Source: JAVBLP01 sp052034625 (GTDB taxonomy: Bacteria > Elusimicrobiota > Endomicrobiia > Endomicrobiales > Endomicrobiaceae). Taken from it: a stretch of 58,172 bases of DNA. The notes under the pieces are model-generated. The model was not told the DNA's origin. It did not search any database and saw only the letters and a program-made list of their open reading frames with translations. A program made the position numbers and the translations under genes. Position 1 is the stretch's first letter, and every line of letters begins with the position of its first letter. The stretch lies in assembly GCA_052034625.1 (NCBI GenBank), contig JBPOII010000019.1, forward strand, positions 1-58,172, read 5' to 3'. This document shows, one piece after another, positions 8,564-18,315 of the stretch.

Positions 8564-9766
8564 TTAAACTCTCCGAAAAACATCTATTAGCTTTAAAGCA
8601 TTTATAGTTTCTTTAACGTCGTGAACACGAATGATATCGGCACCGCATAAGACAGTAAGAAAGTTTGCTGCTATAAAAGACGATGTGTCTGTTCCGGCTG
8701 TTTTTCTTACAAAATTCTTTCTTGAAACAGCTCCTACCACCACACCAAGCGAAGAAAAAGTTTTTGTATTTTTTATCAATTCCATATTATGTTCAACCGT
8801 TTTCCCAAAACCCACACCTGGATCAACAGCTATAAATTCTTCTTTTATTCCAAAAGAAAGTGCATATTCTTTTCTTTCTTTTAAAAATTCATATACTTCG
8901 GAAGTGCAGTTTTTATAATGCGGATCCTTTTGCATATTTGTTGGATTTCCTTTCATATGCATAAGCATAAGACCGGCTTTTGTTTTCGCTATAAGTTCTG
9001 CAAGTTTTTCTTTACCTCTTTGAAGAGCAAAAATATCATTAATTATATCCGCCCCTTCATCTATTGCGGCTTTTGAAGTTTCAAATTTATAAGTATCTAT
9101 TGAAATGGGGATCTTAACGGCTTTTCTTATTTTCTTTAAAGCAGGAACTAGTCTCTTGATTTCCGTTTTTGCATCAACTAACTTCACTCCCGGACGAGTA
9201 GATTCAGCTCCAATGTCTATTATTCCTGCACCAAGTTCTTCAAAACGCTTAGCCTGTTCAACAGCTTTATCAATATCAGTTAATCCGTCTCCGGAAAAAG
9301 AATTAGGATCTAAATTAACAATACCCATTACTACAGGCTTTGAAAAGTCTAACTTAGAATTCTTATATTTAAAAACTTTTTTCGGAGTAGTATAATCATC
9401 AGCTATTTCTTTTATTTTTACACCGATTTCTTTAAGTCCGAAAGGCTGTTCTTTAAGTTTTTGTGATAATATTTCAATTTGTTTCAGACTTGCAAAAAGT
9501 ACGGCATTTGAAGAACCTTTTTTAAATCTGCTTATATCTTCATTGATAGCAGTATCGGCTCCGCAGGAAAGAGATTCCTGTTTAAGAATATTTAAAGCGC
9601 GATTATCTATATTTTTCATTACTATAGGAATTATCTTTGATTTTTTTGCTAAAAGTTCATATACATAAGGATCACAGCCGGTATCTTTTACAAGATTCAC
9701 GCCGTCTTTATAATCATTGACAATACCTTGTCTTATAATTATTTTATTTGTTTTTTTCTTATCCAT
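8564..9766 (-). CDS. folP: Dihydropteroate synthase with N-terminal extension
   Basis: 400 residues, against about 270-280 for the core enzyme. The TIM-barrel DHPS starts near residue 143: VMGIVNLDPNSFSGDG, IIDIGAESTRPG, PISIDTYKFETSKAAIDEGADIINDI, GLMLMHMKGNP, IAVDPGVGFGKT, and the C-terminal RVHDV. The first ~130 residues (RQGIVNDYKDGVNLVKDTGCD and on) form an extra alpha/beta region also seen in long DHPS proteins of some anaerobes; its role is unknown. Stands just after folE in the folate pathway. Confidence 0.92.
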   Translation of the reverse strand: MDKKKTNKIIIRQGIVNDYKDGVNLVKDTGCDPYVYELLAKKSKIIPIVMKNIDNRALNILKQESLSCGADTAINEDISRFKKGSSNAVLFASLKQIEILSQKLKEQPFGLKEIGVKIKEIADDYTTPKKVFKYKNSKLDFSKPVVMGIVNLDPNSFSGDGLTDIDKAVEQAKRFEELGAGIIDIGAESTRPGVKLVDAKTEIKRLVPALKKIRKAVKIPISIDTYKFETSKAAIDEGADIINDIFALQRGKEKLAELIAKTKAGLMLMHMKGNPTNMQKDPHYKNCTSEVYEFLKERKEYALSFGIKEEFIAVDPGVGFGKTVEHNMELIKNTKTFSSLGVVVGAVSRKNFVRKTAGTDTSSFIAANFLTVLCGADIIRVHDVKETINALKLIDVFRRV

Positions 9767-9774
9767 ATCGTTAA

Positions 9775-10362
9775 TTACCTGCGTAAAAGTGATAATGCTT
9801 CTGCACGTGTGCGGACATCTTTTAAGAATATGCCGCGCATAGCTGAGGTTATCATTTTTGAACCGGGCTTTTTAACGCCTCTCATTGTCATGCATAAATG
9901 TTCAGCTTCCAAAACTACCATCACTCCATGAGGATCAACTGCTTTCATTATAGTATCGGCGATCTGTTTTGTAAGTCTTTCCTGAACTTGAAGTCTGTTA
10001 GCAAAAACTTCAGTCAATCTTATAAGCTTTGATATGCCTATGATCTTATCTTTTTTAGGTATATAAGCTATATGCGCCTTTCCAAAAAAAGGCAATAGGT
10101 GATGTTCACATAAAGAATGGAAATCTATATCTTTTACAAGAACGATTTCTTCATGGTTTTCGGTAGTATAATGTACTGATACTTCTTTTAGAGGGTCTAT
10201 GCCGTTACCTGACAAAGCTTCTTTATAGAACTCAGCGGCTCTTTCAGGCGTACGTCTTATACCTTCCCTGTTCAAATCTTCACCGAAAGATTCAAGCAGC
10301 ATTTTTATTGCTTTTTGGGCTTTTTTCTCGTCATATTTAAACTTTTTCACCTGCAATATCAC
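9775..10362 (-). CDS. folE: GTP cyclohydrolase I
   Basis: 195 residues. First step of folate synthesis, GTP to dihydroneopterin triphosphate. Zinc and catalytic motifs: DIDFHSLCEHHLLPFFGKAHIAYIP, GISKLIRLTEVFANRLQVQERLT, and EAEHLCMTMRGVKKPGS (the second zinc cysteine). The gene starts 26 bases inside the end of ftsH. Confidence 0.95.
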   Translation of the reverse strand: MILQVKKFKYDEKKAQKAIKMLLESFGEDLNREGIRRTPERAAEFYKEALSGNGIDPLKEVSVHYTTENHEEIVLVKDIDFHSLCEHHLLPFFGKAHIAYIPKKDKIIGISKLIRLTEVFANRLQVQERLTKQIADTIMKAVDPHGVMVVLEAEHLCMTMRGVKKPGSKMITSAMRGIFLKDVRTRAEALSLLRR

Positions 10363-12268
10363 CTTCTAATATTTTTTCTTTAACTTCTTGCTCAATCTCT
10401 TTTTCATCTTTGCTTTCATCTTTTTTAACTTCTTCTTTTGGTTTATCTTCTTCTTTTTCTAAAGGCGGAAGTTCCTCGCCTTTGATAATCTTATCTACAT
10501 CTTCCGCATTAAGAGTTTCTCTCTCTATAAGATATTCTACCATTTTATCCAATATCGCTCTGTTTTCATTAAGTATTTTTTTTGCCTTGTTTTGCGAGTC
10601 ATCTATTATCTTTTTTATTTCACTGTCTATAACTTCAGACATTTTCTCTGAATATTTAGTATCTCTGGATATATCTCTTCCGAGAAAAACCTCACCTTCA
10701 GGTTTTTTCAAAGCAAGAAGTCCGACTTTCTCACTCATTCCAAGTTCTGTTACCATGCTTGTCGCTATACTTGTTGCCCTCGATATATCATTTTGGGCTC
10801 CGCTTGTAACTTCGGAAAAAACAATTTCTTCCGCGACTCTTCCGCCAAAAAGAACGGCAATTTTATCAAGAAGCTCATTTCTGAAATGTAAGAATTTATC
10901 TTCTGTAGGGAGCTGCATTGTATAACCCAATGCTCGTCCTCTTGGAATTATAGTAACTTTGTGGACGGGATCGGTATTAGGCAAAAATTTTGCAACAAGA
11001 GCATGCCCTGCTTCATGATAAGCAATAACTTTTTTCTCTTTATCTGATATAAGCCTTGATTTTCTTTCAGGTCCGGCCATTATCCTTTCAATAGCTTCTT
11101 CAAAATTCTTCATATTGACCGTTTTCTGATTTTTTCTCGCGGCAAGCAAAGCAGCTTCATTCACTACATTAGCAAGATCGGCACCGACAAAGCCCGGCGT
11201 TCTTCTCGCGACTAAATTCAGATCGACATTTTTATCAAGTTTTATTTTTTTTGCATGAACACCAAGTATCTGTTCTCTGTCTTTAAGATCAGGACTTGGC
11301 ACAACTACTTGTCTGTCAAACCTTCCGGGTCTTAAAAGAGCCGGATCCAAAACATCAGGTCTGTTTGTAGCAGCAATCAGAATAACACCTTCTTTCGTAT
11401 CAAAACCGTCCATTTCCACAAGCAATTGATTAAGGGTCTGTTCTCTTTCATCATGTCCGCCGCCTATACCTGCAAATCTATGTCTTCCGACAGCATCGAT
11501 TTCATCTATAAACAAAAGACATGGTGCATTTTTTCTTCCTTGGTCGAACAAATCTCTTACTCTTGAAGCTCCTACTCCTACGAACATTTCTACGAATTCT
11601 GAACCGCTGGCGGAAAAGAACGGAACTCCGGCCTCTCCGGCAACTGCTTTTGCAAGCAAAGTTTTTCCTGTACCGGGAGAGCCAAAAAGCAAAACTCCTT
11701 TAGGTATTTTGCCGCCAAGCTTTTGAAATTTTCCGGGATCTTTTAAAAACTCTATTATTTCCTGAAGTTCTTCTTTGGCTTCATCACAGCCTGCAACGTC
11801 TTTGAAAGTTATTTTTACAGTGCCTGTGCCGGCAAGTTTCGCTTTTGATTTACCGAAAGACATAGCCTGTTTACTGCCGCCAGCCATGCCCCTCATTATC
11901 CAAAACCAAAAAAGTATAAGAAGAATTATAGGACCCCAGCTGAAAATCAAAGGTCCAAGCCACCCGTTCTTCTCAGCTCCGGAGAACTCAAGTACATTGT
12001 TTTCTTCCATATCTTTTATAAGATTGGGATCGTCCATCGGGATAGTTCTGAATTTTTTAAGAACTCCGTCTGTATCTCTAAACTGCCCTCTAATAATTCC
12101 ATCGGACACTACTACTTTGGCAACATTTCCGGCTTTAATATTCTGTTTAAACTGGGAATATTCCAGACCGACTTCCTGCCCTTTTTGTCTGGCAGAACTC
12201 ATAAGCATAACTAAAATTATAAATAAGGTTATCCAAAATATTATAAACCATGGACTGTTTTGTTTCAT
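10337..12268 (-). CDS. ftsH: ATP-dependent zinc metalloprotease FtsH
   Basis: 643 residues. Membrane-bound AAA+ protease that degrades unassembled membrane proteins and regulators. Two transmembrane helices (about 7-24 and 104-126) flank a periplasmic domain. Walker A GSPGTGKT at 196-203, Walker B LLFIDEIDA, SRH region ATNRPDVLDPALLRPGRFDR, zinc motif HEAGH at 418-422. The tail is strongly acidic/basic (EKEEDKPKEEVKKDE). AGAGGA lies eight bases before the ATG. The tilS-hpt-ftsH order is widespread in bacteria. Confidence 0.97.
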   Translation of the reverse strand: MKQNSPWFIIFWITLFIILVMLMSSARQKGQEVGLEYSQFKQNIKAGNVAKVVVSDGIIRGQFRDTDGVLKKFRTIPMDDPNLIKDMEENNVLEFSGAEKNGWLGPLIFSWGPIILLILFWFWIMRGMAGGSKQAMSFGKSKAKLAGTGTVKITFKDVAGCDEAKEELQEIIEFLKDPGKFQKLGGKIPKGVLLFGSPGTGKTLLAKAVAGEAGVPFFSASGSEFVEMFVGVGASRVRDLFDQGRKNAPCLLFIDEIDAVGRHRFAGIGGGHDEREQTLNQLLVEMDGFDTKEGVILIAATNRPDVLDPALLRPGRFDRQVVVPSPDLKDREQILGVHAKKIKLDKNVDLNLVARRTPGFVGADLANVVNEAALLAARKNQKTVNMKNFEEAIERIMAGPERKSRLISDKEKKVIAYHEAGHALVAKFLPNTDPVHKVTIIPRGRALGYTMQLPTEDKFLHFRNELLDKIAVLFGGRVAEEIVFSEVTSGAQNDISRATSIATSMVTELGMSEKVGLLALKKPEGEVFLGRDISRDTKYSEKMSEVIDSEIKKIIDDSQNKAKKILNENRAILDKMVEYLIERETLNAEDVDKIIKGEELPPLEKEEDKPKEEVKKDESKDEKEIEQEVKEKILEGDIAGEKV

Positions 12269-12289
12269 AAATAAATTCCTCTCAAACTT

Positions 12290-12826
12290 CTATTTTTCAA
12301 TTTTTAATTTTCCAATATAAGGCAGACCTCTGTAAAAACCGTTATAGTCAAGTCCATAACCGACTATAAAATCATCACCTATCTCAAAACAACTGTATTT
12401 AACCTCTATATCTTTCACTCTGGCACACTTTTTGTCAAGCAAAACACATATTGCAATACTTTTAGGATTTTTCAATTTAAATTCATTTAACAGAAAATCC
12501 AATGTCATCCCGGTATCTATTATATCTTCAACTATGATTATATCTCTTCCTTCTAGATTTTCTTTGAGATTAGATATCACTCTTACTTTCCCTTTGGAAA
12601 CTGAACCGGAATAAGAACTTAGAGTTATGAAGTCCACTGCAAAAGACGGACCAAGATTTCTTATCAGATCGGCGCAAAAAACGAAACTTCCTTTGAGAAC
12701 AGCAATAATAAGAGGATCTTTACCTTTAAAATCTTCCGAAATCCTCAAAGCCATTGCGGCAACTTTTTCTTTTATATTATCCGCTGAAAAAAGAACATCT
12801 ATGGTGTGCTTTTCTTCTTTTTTCAT
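12290..12826 (-). CDS. hpt: Hypoxanthine phosphoribosyltransferase
   Basis: 178 residues. Purine salvage: hypoxanthine or guanine plus PRPP to IMP or GMP. The PRPP loop is IIIVEDIIDTGMTLDFLL, with VLKGSFVFCADLIR before it and the base-specific VGYGLDYNGFYRGLPYIG at the C-terminus. Lies between tilS (2-base gap) and ftsH. Confidence 0.94.
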   Translation of the reverse strand: MKKEEKHTIDVLFSADNIKEKVAAMALRISEDFKGKDPLIIAVLKGSFVFCADLIRNLGPSFAVDFITLSSYSGSVSKGKVRVISNLKENLEGRDIIIVEDIIDTGMTLDFLLNEFKLKNPKSIAICVLLDKKCARVKDIEVKYSCFEIGDDFIVGYGLDYNGFYRGLPYIGKLKIEK

Positions 12827-12828
12827 AT

Positions 12829-13800
12829 TTATTGCTTCTTTCTTTTAAAAACGGCCTTTGAAGCAGTCAGCTTAAATACCCATTCGGACGAAAGTCTGAA
12901 TTCGGATTTATCAGAAGATAAAATCTTCCTCATTATTATATTTATATGCGAAGCATACTTTTTGTCCGGAAGAATAATTTTAAGTATTCTGTAACGGATT
13001 GCTTCATTATACTGTAAAAACATTGTCAAATCAAGCAAAATGCTGTTTTTTGACACCTTTGAACATTTTTTAGCAAAATTGCTTGAAATTTGTTCCAAAT
13101 ATGCATCTTCGCGTGCCTGAATGACACTAAGTGAAAAAATATGATCAACAGCCATAGGATTAAGTTTTTCAAAAATAGGTATAAGAGAGTGTCTGATCCT
13201 ATTCCTTGTGTATATATCGGAAAAATTGGATTTATCTATACAAAAAGGTATTTTTTGTTTTTTTACATATTTTTCAATATCTTTTCTCTTAACAGGCAGT
13301 ATAGGTCTTATTATTTCAAGCTTTTTATTTATTTTTCTTTTCTGAGGTATGCCTGCAAGACTTCCGCTGCCTCTTAAAAGCCACATCAGAACGGTTTCAG
13401 CATTATCATTTGCATTGTGGGCCGTAGCTATTTTGTTGCATGTATGCTTTTTTGCAATGCTTTCAAGCATTTGATATCTGAGAAGCCGTCCGGCAGTTTC
13501 TGTTGAAACGGAATTTTCCTCCGCATACTTTTTTACATCAAGTTTTTCAACGATACAAGGTATGGCGAGTTTTTCTGAAAATTTTTTTATTATAATACTT
13601 TCTTTAACGGACTCTTTTCTTAGCTGATGGTCAAAGTTTACAGTTAGCAATTCAATGTCGATCTTTTTAGCAAGCCTCCAGAAAAGATGAAGCATACATA
13701 CAGAATCCGGACCGCCGGACACCGCAAGCAAAACCTTATCGCCGGGTTTTACAAAACCGTTCTCATTTACATTTTTATAAAAAATTTCCCAAACTTTCAT
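12829..13800 (-). CDS. tilS: tRNA(Ile)-lysidine synthase
   Basis: 323 residues, in the short size class. Modifies C34 of tRNA-Ile(CAU) to lysidine. The N-type ATP pyrophosphatase P-loop is LAVSGGPDSVCMLHL (about 24-38), with the family motifs NFDHQLR and ATAHNANDNAETVLMWLLRGSG and the IRPILPVKRKDIEKY stretch. The large C-terminal tRNA-binding domains of E. coli TilS are absent. Its ATG overlaps the mprF stop (ATGA). Confidence 0.92.
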   Translation of the reverse strand: MKVWEIFYKNVNENGFVKPGDKVLLAVSGGPDSVCMLHLFWRLAKKIDIELLTVNFDHQLRKESVKESIIIKKFSEKLAIPCIVEKLDVKKYAEENSVSTETAGRLLRYQMLESIAKKHTCNKIATAHNANDNAETVLMWLLRGSGSLAGIPQKRKINKKLEIIRPILPVKRKDIEKYVKKQKIPFCIDKSNFSDIYTRNRIRHSLIPIFEKLNPMAVDHIFSLSVIQAREDAYLEQISSNFAKKCSKVSKNSILLDLTMFLQYNEAIRYRILKIILPDKKYASHINIIMRKILSSDKSEFRLSSEWVFKLTASKAVFKRKKQ

Positions 13801-16367
13801 CTTATAAAAAACCTTTTGAAGAATTGTCTTTTTGTTGTCTTAGTTTTAGGAGAGATCAAAGCCGTAAAATTCTTAATGAACATAGCTATATACCTGTCAG
13901 CGTGTACGGCAATATATTTATTATGCCAGATCGGACGGAATTTATTTTTGAAATCCCTAAGATTTGACAGATTGTAACCAAAATGTTCAGCAAACATAAA
14001 CATCTTGGCAAAATGTTTCAGAACATCATTTTCGCTGTCAGCAGCGGGGAAATATGCAAGCCCGAGGTCAAACCACTTATACCCATTATCTTTTGCCCAC
14101 ATAATATTTTTAAATATCATATATGTGAACACTTCTGTATTACATTCCGTATGTCTTACCACATCAGTAGATATTTCATAACGGCTCTTTGTTGCAAAAA
14201 ATACCGAAAATGCACAAATCTTTCCGTCTTTTTTTAGTATGCTGAAATCCATATCTTTCATATAAGTTTCATCATATTTTCCGGGAATAAAATCCCTTTC
14301 AATATAATTAGAGTTTTTTTCCCATTCTTTATTTATGTGATTAAACGTTTCTCTATACTTTTCAAAATCTTTTGCTCTGACTATTTGATAAGTAAAGCCT
14401 TCTGCTTCTATTTTTGAAACAAGCTTTTCAAAATAATCACCGGATTCATGTGTCTTGTCAAATGTTTTCAACGGGATCTTAGCTTCCTGGCCTATGTCAA
14501 AAACATCAAGTCCTATATCGTCATAAATTTGCATATATTTCTTGCCTATGCCGATGAAAGCAAGTTTAAATGAATTTTTATCTGCCAGCTCTTTAAATTT
14601 CCATAAAAGTTCGCTTTTTTGGCTAAAGCTGCCTACAGGATCGCCAAGAGCTATCCAGCTGTTACCCGACGGTGCATACATTATAAAAGTGCTTTTTTTA
14701 TCATCAAGCATAAATTGCTTGTCCGAAGCAAGTGCATTGAAAGCATAAGCATGATCGGAAGAATCTACTATATTCTTTATGTCATTTTTGATAAAAACGA
14801 CCGGTTTTTTAAGAAAATTCCTAAATATCTGCTCGATACCGACAATAATACAGATAACAAATATACCCAATGTCGCTCTTGAGAACCTTGCGGCATCACT
14901 TGTACTTAAAAGGTTCTCAAAGAATACATCAAAGTGTATCCAAGAAAAAATGTCCTGTCTGTTAACAAAGAATCCTATCCATACGGCAAGAGCAAAAACA
15001 CCGCCGATTGCTGAAAACCACCATGTATTGAAAGCAGTGTTCAATATTGAAATATCTCTGTAAAAATATTTTTTTGAAAGCAGCAAAGCGACAAATAAAA
15101 GAATAAAACAGGCAAGGACTATCGGAGGCTCACCGACTATCAGTATCAATATTATAGCAAAAGCTGCTAAAAAACATGCCCATTTGTATGCATTCTTAAT
15201 TCTTAGCTGTATGGCTCTTGAAATAAAAAGAAGCCCGGCCGCAGTGGTACTTAAGAGAAAGTGTGATAAATCCACAAACCATGCAGGCAAAAGACTTATC
15301 AGCGTCTGTAACTGTGATACATTGAAAGGCGTGGAAGTCGCAAAGATCGCTATCATCCCGGCAAAAAATGTAGAAACTGCAAGCACCTGAACAATGACAG
15401 AAGATATTTTTTTTCCAAATATTCTTGTTTTTTCATCAAACTGTTTAACAGCTCTTGCAGCTTCATAAGAACCAAGCATTGTCAAAGCTATAGCAAGAGG
15501 GAAAAAATAGAAAATAGCCCTGTAAGCAAGGAGTCCGCCAATAACGCCGGGATTATCCACAGCATGAGGAAGAAGAAGTGCTATAGAAGCCTCAAAAACA
15601 CCCATGCCGCCCGGAACTTGGCTTATAATACCTAAAAGCTGTGAAACAAGAAAAACTTTAAGCAGAACAAAATACGGAATTTCTCCTGCCGGCATAAGCA
15701 TATAAAGCGTAAGTGAGGCTATTAACCAATCTAAAGTGGCAAGTATTGTCTGCGACAAAACAATTTTTATATTAGGGAAAGAAATTCTCCATTTAAAAAG
15801 CTTTATAGGTTTTGAACCGCGCGTGCTTAAAAGTGCATATGAAGCTAAAAGAATAAGAAAAAATATGCCTATCGGTCTTGTTGAAAAGCTGAATCTTGTA
15901 ATACCCTCAAGAGATACAGGCGTAAATGTAAAAACAACGCCTCCCACAGTAAGCAAACCAAGCCATATAGTTGCAGAAGAAAAAAGCAGAACTTTTGTTA
16001 CATCAATCATTGATACATTATGGATAGAATATAATCTATAGCGTATAGATCCGCCAAACAGCATAGAATAACCAGTATTGCTGCCAAGCACATTGCTCAC
16101 AAAACAGGTAAACAGTATGTCTTTTGGCCTTAAAGGTACTTTTGCATCTATATATTTAAAAGCAACTATATCGTAGCCGCCGAGAATAATATAATATAAT
16201 AGCGCAAGGCACATAGCGATCGATATTCTAAACATCGGAATAGCTTTAAGTGCATTTATAATATCCGTATAACTTAACTCTTTAAGTTGATTGTGTAATA
16301 GCACCAGAGCGCCTATAAAAACTAAAAAACCTAAAGGCACTAGAATAATTTTTAGCCATTTTTTCAT
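13797..16367 (-). CDS. mprF: MprF-like lysylphosphatidylglycerol synthase/flippase
   Basis: 856 residues. The N-terminal ~520 residues are a polytopic flippase region of about 13-14 hydrophobic helices, including GIISQVPGGMGVFEASIALLLP (UPF0104-type motif). The C-terminal ~300 residues are a cytoplasmic GNAT-like DUF2156 synthase: MYAPSGNSWIALGDPVGS, GDYFEKLVSKIEAEGFTY, FSVFFATKSRYEISTDVVRH, MIFKNIMWAKDNGYKWFDLGLA. In known members this transfers an amino acid (often lysine) from aminoacyl-tRNA to phosphatidylglycerol and flips the product, giving resistance to cationic peptides. The transferred amino acid cannot be told here. Confidence 0.88.
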   Translation of the reverse strand: MKKWLKIILVPLGFLVFIGALVLLHNQLKELSYTDIINALKAIPMFRISIAMCLALLYYIILGGYDIVAFKYIDAKVPLRPKDILFTCFVSNVLGSNTGYSMLFGGSIRYRLYSIHNVSMIDVTKVLLFSSATIWLGLLTVGGVVFTFTPVSLEGITRFSFSTRPIGIFFLILLASYALLSTRGSKPIKLFKWRISFPNIKIVLSQTILATLDWLIASLTLYMLMPAGEIPYFVLLKVFLVSQLLGIISQVPGGMGVFEASIALLLPHAVDNPGVIGGLLAYRAIFYFFPLAIALTMLGSYEAARAVKQFDEKTRIFGKKISSVIVQVLAVSTFFAGMIAIFATSTPFNVSQLQTLISLLPAWFVDLSHFLLSTTAAGLLFISRAIQLRIKNAYKWACFLAAFAIILILIVGEPPIVLACFILLFVALLLSKKYFYRDISILNTAFNTWWFSAIGGVFALAVWIGFFVNRQDIFSWIHFDVFFENLLSTSDAARFSRATLGIFVICIIVGIEQIFRNFLKKPVVFIKNDIKNIVDSSDHAYAFNALASDKQFMLDDKKSTFIMYAPSGNSWIALGDPVGSFSQKSELLWKFKELADKNSFKLAFIGIGKKYMQIYDDIGLDVFDIGQEAKIPLKTFDKTHESGDYFEKLVSKIEAEGFTYQIVRAKDFEKYRETFNHINKEWEKNSNYIERDFIPGKYDETYMKDMDFSILKKDGKICAFSVFFATKSRYEISTDVVRHTECNTEVFTYMIFKNIMWAKDNGYKWFDLGLAYFPAADSENDVLKHFAKMFMFAEHFGYNLSNLRDFKNKFRPIWHNKYIAVHADRYIAMFIKNFTALISPKTKTTKRQFFKRFFIR

Positions 16368-16383
16368 TTTATATTAATTCCTT

Positions 16384-17181
16384 TTATTCAGCTTTAATCC
16401 AGCACAGACCGTCTTTTTCAGTAAGGTTTAATTTCATATCAAAAAGTGCAGATAATTTTTCAGCCGTAAAAACATCTTTTCTGGAACCATCGGCAAAAAT
16501 ACTGCCGTTCTTTAAAAAAACAAATCTGTTTATCTCTGGTATAATATCGGAAACAAGATGCGTAACAAGAACTATTTTAGTGCCTGAAGCACAAATTTTT
16601 CTCATAGTTTCATGAAATTTGACAACAGAAGCTATATCCAGACTGTTTGAAGGTTCATCAAGTACCAAAACCTTTGGAGAATTAACAAGAGCTCTTGCTA
16701 TCAAAAAACGCTTTGCCTCTCCTGAAGACATGGTTTCTATCTTTTTTTCCGCAAGGCTTGATACATCAAGAAAATCTATCATTTCAGCTGCCTTTTTTTC
16801 CATCTCAGGCAATACCTTATGATTATTAAATAATCCTATGCTTGAGAAAAAACCTGATAATACAGCTTCTCGTCCGGTTATATCGCTATGAAAATCATAT
16901 TGCAGTTCATTTGTAACAATACCAAGCATACTTCTCAGATCAGCGATATTCCACTGCGTCCGGCCAAAAAGCCTGCACACACTGTCATCGCCGGTGTATG
17001 AAGGATATATTTTACCTGTAATAAGCTTAATAAATGTAGATTTTCCGGAACCGTTGGGACCTATAAGTGCAACATTTTCATCAGAGCCTATTGAAAGATC
17101 TATCACATTAAGTATCTTTCTTTCGCCACGCAAAACAGATACATTTTTTAATTCTATAAAATCTGCTTCCTTATATGCCAT
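16384..17181 (-). CDS. ABC-type ATPase subunit without a permease gene nearby
   Basis: 265 residues. Walker A LIGPNGSGKSTFIKL, Q-loop region LGIVTNELQYDF, ABC signature MSSGEAKRFLIARAL, Walker B VLVLDEPSNSLD, switch histidine VTHLVSDI. The sequence resembles stand-alone ModF/YheS-like or metal-transport ATPases (DFHSDITGREAVLSGF). No permease or binding protein is adjacent, so its partner is unknown. It heads the fourteen-gene minus-strand run, with its own promoter at 17206-17234. Confidence 0.85.
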   Translation of the reverse strand: MAYKEADFIELKNVSVLRGERKILNVIDLSIGSDENVALIGPNGSGKSTFIKLITGKIYPSYTGDDSVCRLFGRTQWNIADLRSMLGIVTNELQYDFHSDITGREAVLSGFFSSIGLFNNHKVLPEMEKKAAEMIDFLDVSSLAEKKIETMSSGEAKRFLIARALVNSPKVLVLDEPSNSLDIASVVKFHETMRKICASGTKIVLVTHLVSDIIPEINRFVFLKNGSIFADGSRKDVFTAEKLSALFDMKLNLTEKDGLCWIKAE

Positions 17182-17205
17182 AAAACCGCCTGAATTTTAA
17201 TCTAA

Positions 17206-17234
17206 ATTTTATAATAAATAGTTTAATTTTTCAA
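17206..17234 (-). promoter_or_regulatory. promoter at the head of the 14-gene run
   Basis: Minus-strand TTGAAA (17234-17229), 17 bases, TAAAAT (17211-17206), about 25 bases before the ABC ATPase start. Confidence 0.6.
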
Positions 17235-17237
17235 TAA

Positions 17238-17272
17238 AAAAGCGGATATTTGCAAGACATATCCGCTTTTAA
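17238..17272 (-). terminator. terminator of the metallo-hydrolase gene
   Basis: Eleven-base stem AAAGCGGATAT/ATATCCGCTTT with a nine-base loop and A/T runs on both sides, directly 3' of the gene at 17295. Confidence 0.85.
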
Positions 17273-17294
17273 ATATTATAAACAAATATTTTAT

Positions 17295-18164
17295 TTATCT
17301 TACAGAAGGGTTAAAAAAGTAAACGCCTGATGAAACTTCACTGAATGTCCCTATGCCGGGAAAAGGTATATGCATACCTGCAACTCTTATCTTTTTTTCC
17401 GATGCTTCTTTGATTATAGCTCTTCTTGTCTCTGCAGCTTGTTTTTGGTCAACATCAAAAGTTACAGACATTGATGGGTCTGCCATCTGAACTTTAAGGC
17501 TGTGTATTATGTCGCCTATAACCCACATTTCTTCCTCTTTTGAAGAAATAACATAAATTGTATGTCCGGGCGTGTGTCCAAAAGCTTTTACCGCCTTTAC
17601 CTCAGGAGTAATAGCATCCCCCCATTCAAAAGTTTTTACTTTTTCACCGTAAACATTCCTTACGGTTCTTGCAAGATTTGATGTTCCTACATCAAGAGAA
17701 ATATTGTTTACCCAATATTCAAGTTCAGGGCTTGCAACATAAATTTCAGCATTTGGAAAAACTTCTGAATTGCTGCCTGATATAAGTCCTCCGATATGGT
17801 CACCATGCATATGGGTAAGGATTATTATGTTAATGTCTTTAGGCTCTATACCAACACCTTTAAGGTTTTTTATAAGTCCTCCGCCAGCACCTACTCCGGT
17901 ATCAAAAAGTATGACTTTATTTTTTGTTTTTAATACAAAAGCATTTATTGTAGACGGATTCTGATTATCAGGCATAGCCCTTTTAACTACAGGATCGTTC
18001 GGTCTTGCCAAGATCTGCTTTCCCATATTCGTGTCCAGATCCTTGATGGCAATAAATGTCAGGTCCCCGACCTTATATGTTCTGGATTCTCTCGGAACAT
18101 CGGCAAAGACAAAAGGAATGAAACAAAAAACTGTTAAAAATAGTACAGATAAGATTTTTCTCAT
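17295..18164 (-). CDS. Secreted metallo-beta-lactamase-fold hydrolase
   Basis: 289 residues with a cleavable signal peptide (hydrophobic LSVLFLTVFCFIPFVFA, cleavage near residue 21), so periplasmic or exported. Binuclear metal motif LTHMHGDHIGGL, then FGHTPGHT and VIGDIIH, which supply the remaining ligands. The pattern fits the lactonase/AttM-like branch of the superfamily rather than true beta-lactamases; the substrate is unknown. A single-gene unit with its own promoter and terminator. Confidence 0.85.
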   Translation of the reverse strand: MRKILSVLFLTVFCFIPFVFADVPRESRTYKVGDLTFIAIKDLDTNMGKQILARPNDPVVKRAMPDNQNPSTINAFVLKTKNKVILFDTGVGAGGGLIKNLKGVGIEPKDINIIILTHMHGDHIGGLISGSNSEVFPNAEIYVASPELEYWVNNISLDVGTSNLARTVRNVYGEKVKTFEWGDAITPEVKAVKAFGHTPGHTIYVISSKEEEMWVIGDIIHSLKVQMADPSMSVTFDVDQKQAAETRRAIIKEASEKKIRVAGMHIPFPGIGTFSEVSSGVYFFNPSVR

Positions 18165-18197
18165 TAAATTCTCCTTATGTATTATAAATTTCTTTTT

Positions 18198-18227
18198 ATC
18201 TTACAAACATTAAGCCGAAACTGTCAA
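18198..18227 (-). promoter_or_regulatory. promoter of the metallo-hydrolase gene
   Basis: Minus-strand TTGACA (18227-18222), 18 bases, TAAGAT (18203-18198), about 30 bases upstream of the start codon. Nothing else is seen in 18165-18315. Confidence 0.6.
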
Positions 18228-18315
18228 TCAAGCATTGAACTTAAACTTAAGACTTGTACGGTGTAGAAAAGGTTACAATGATAAGTAATATCTGTCTTTA
18301 AACATGCTATTAATT

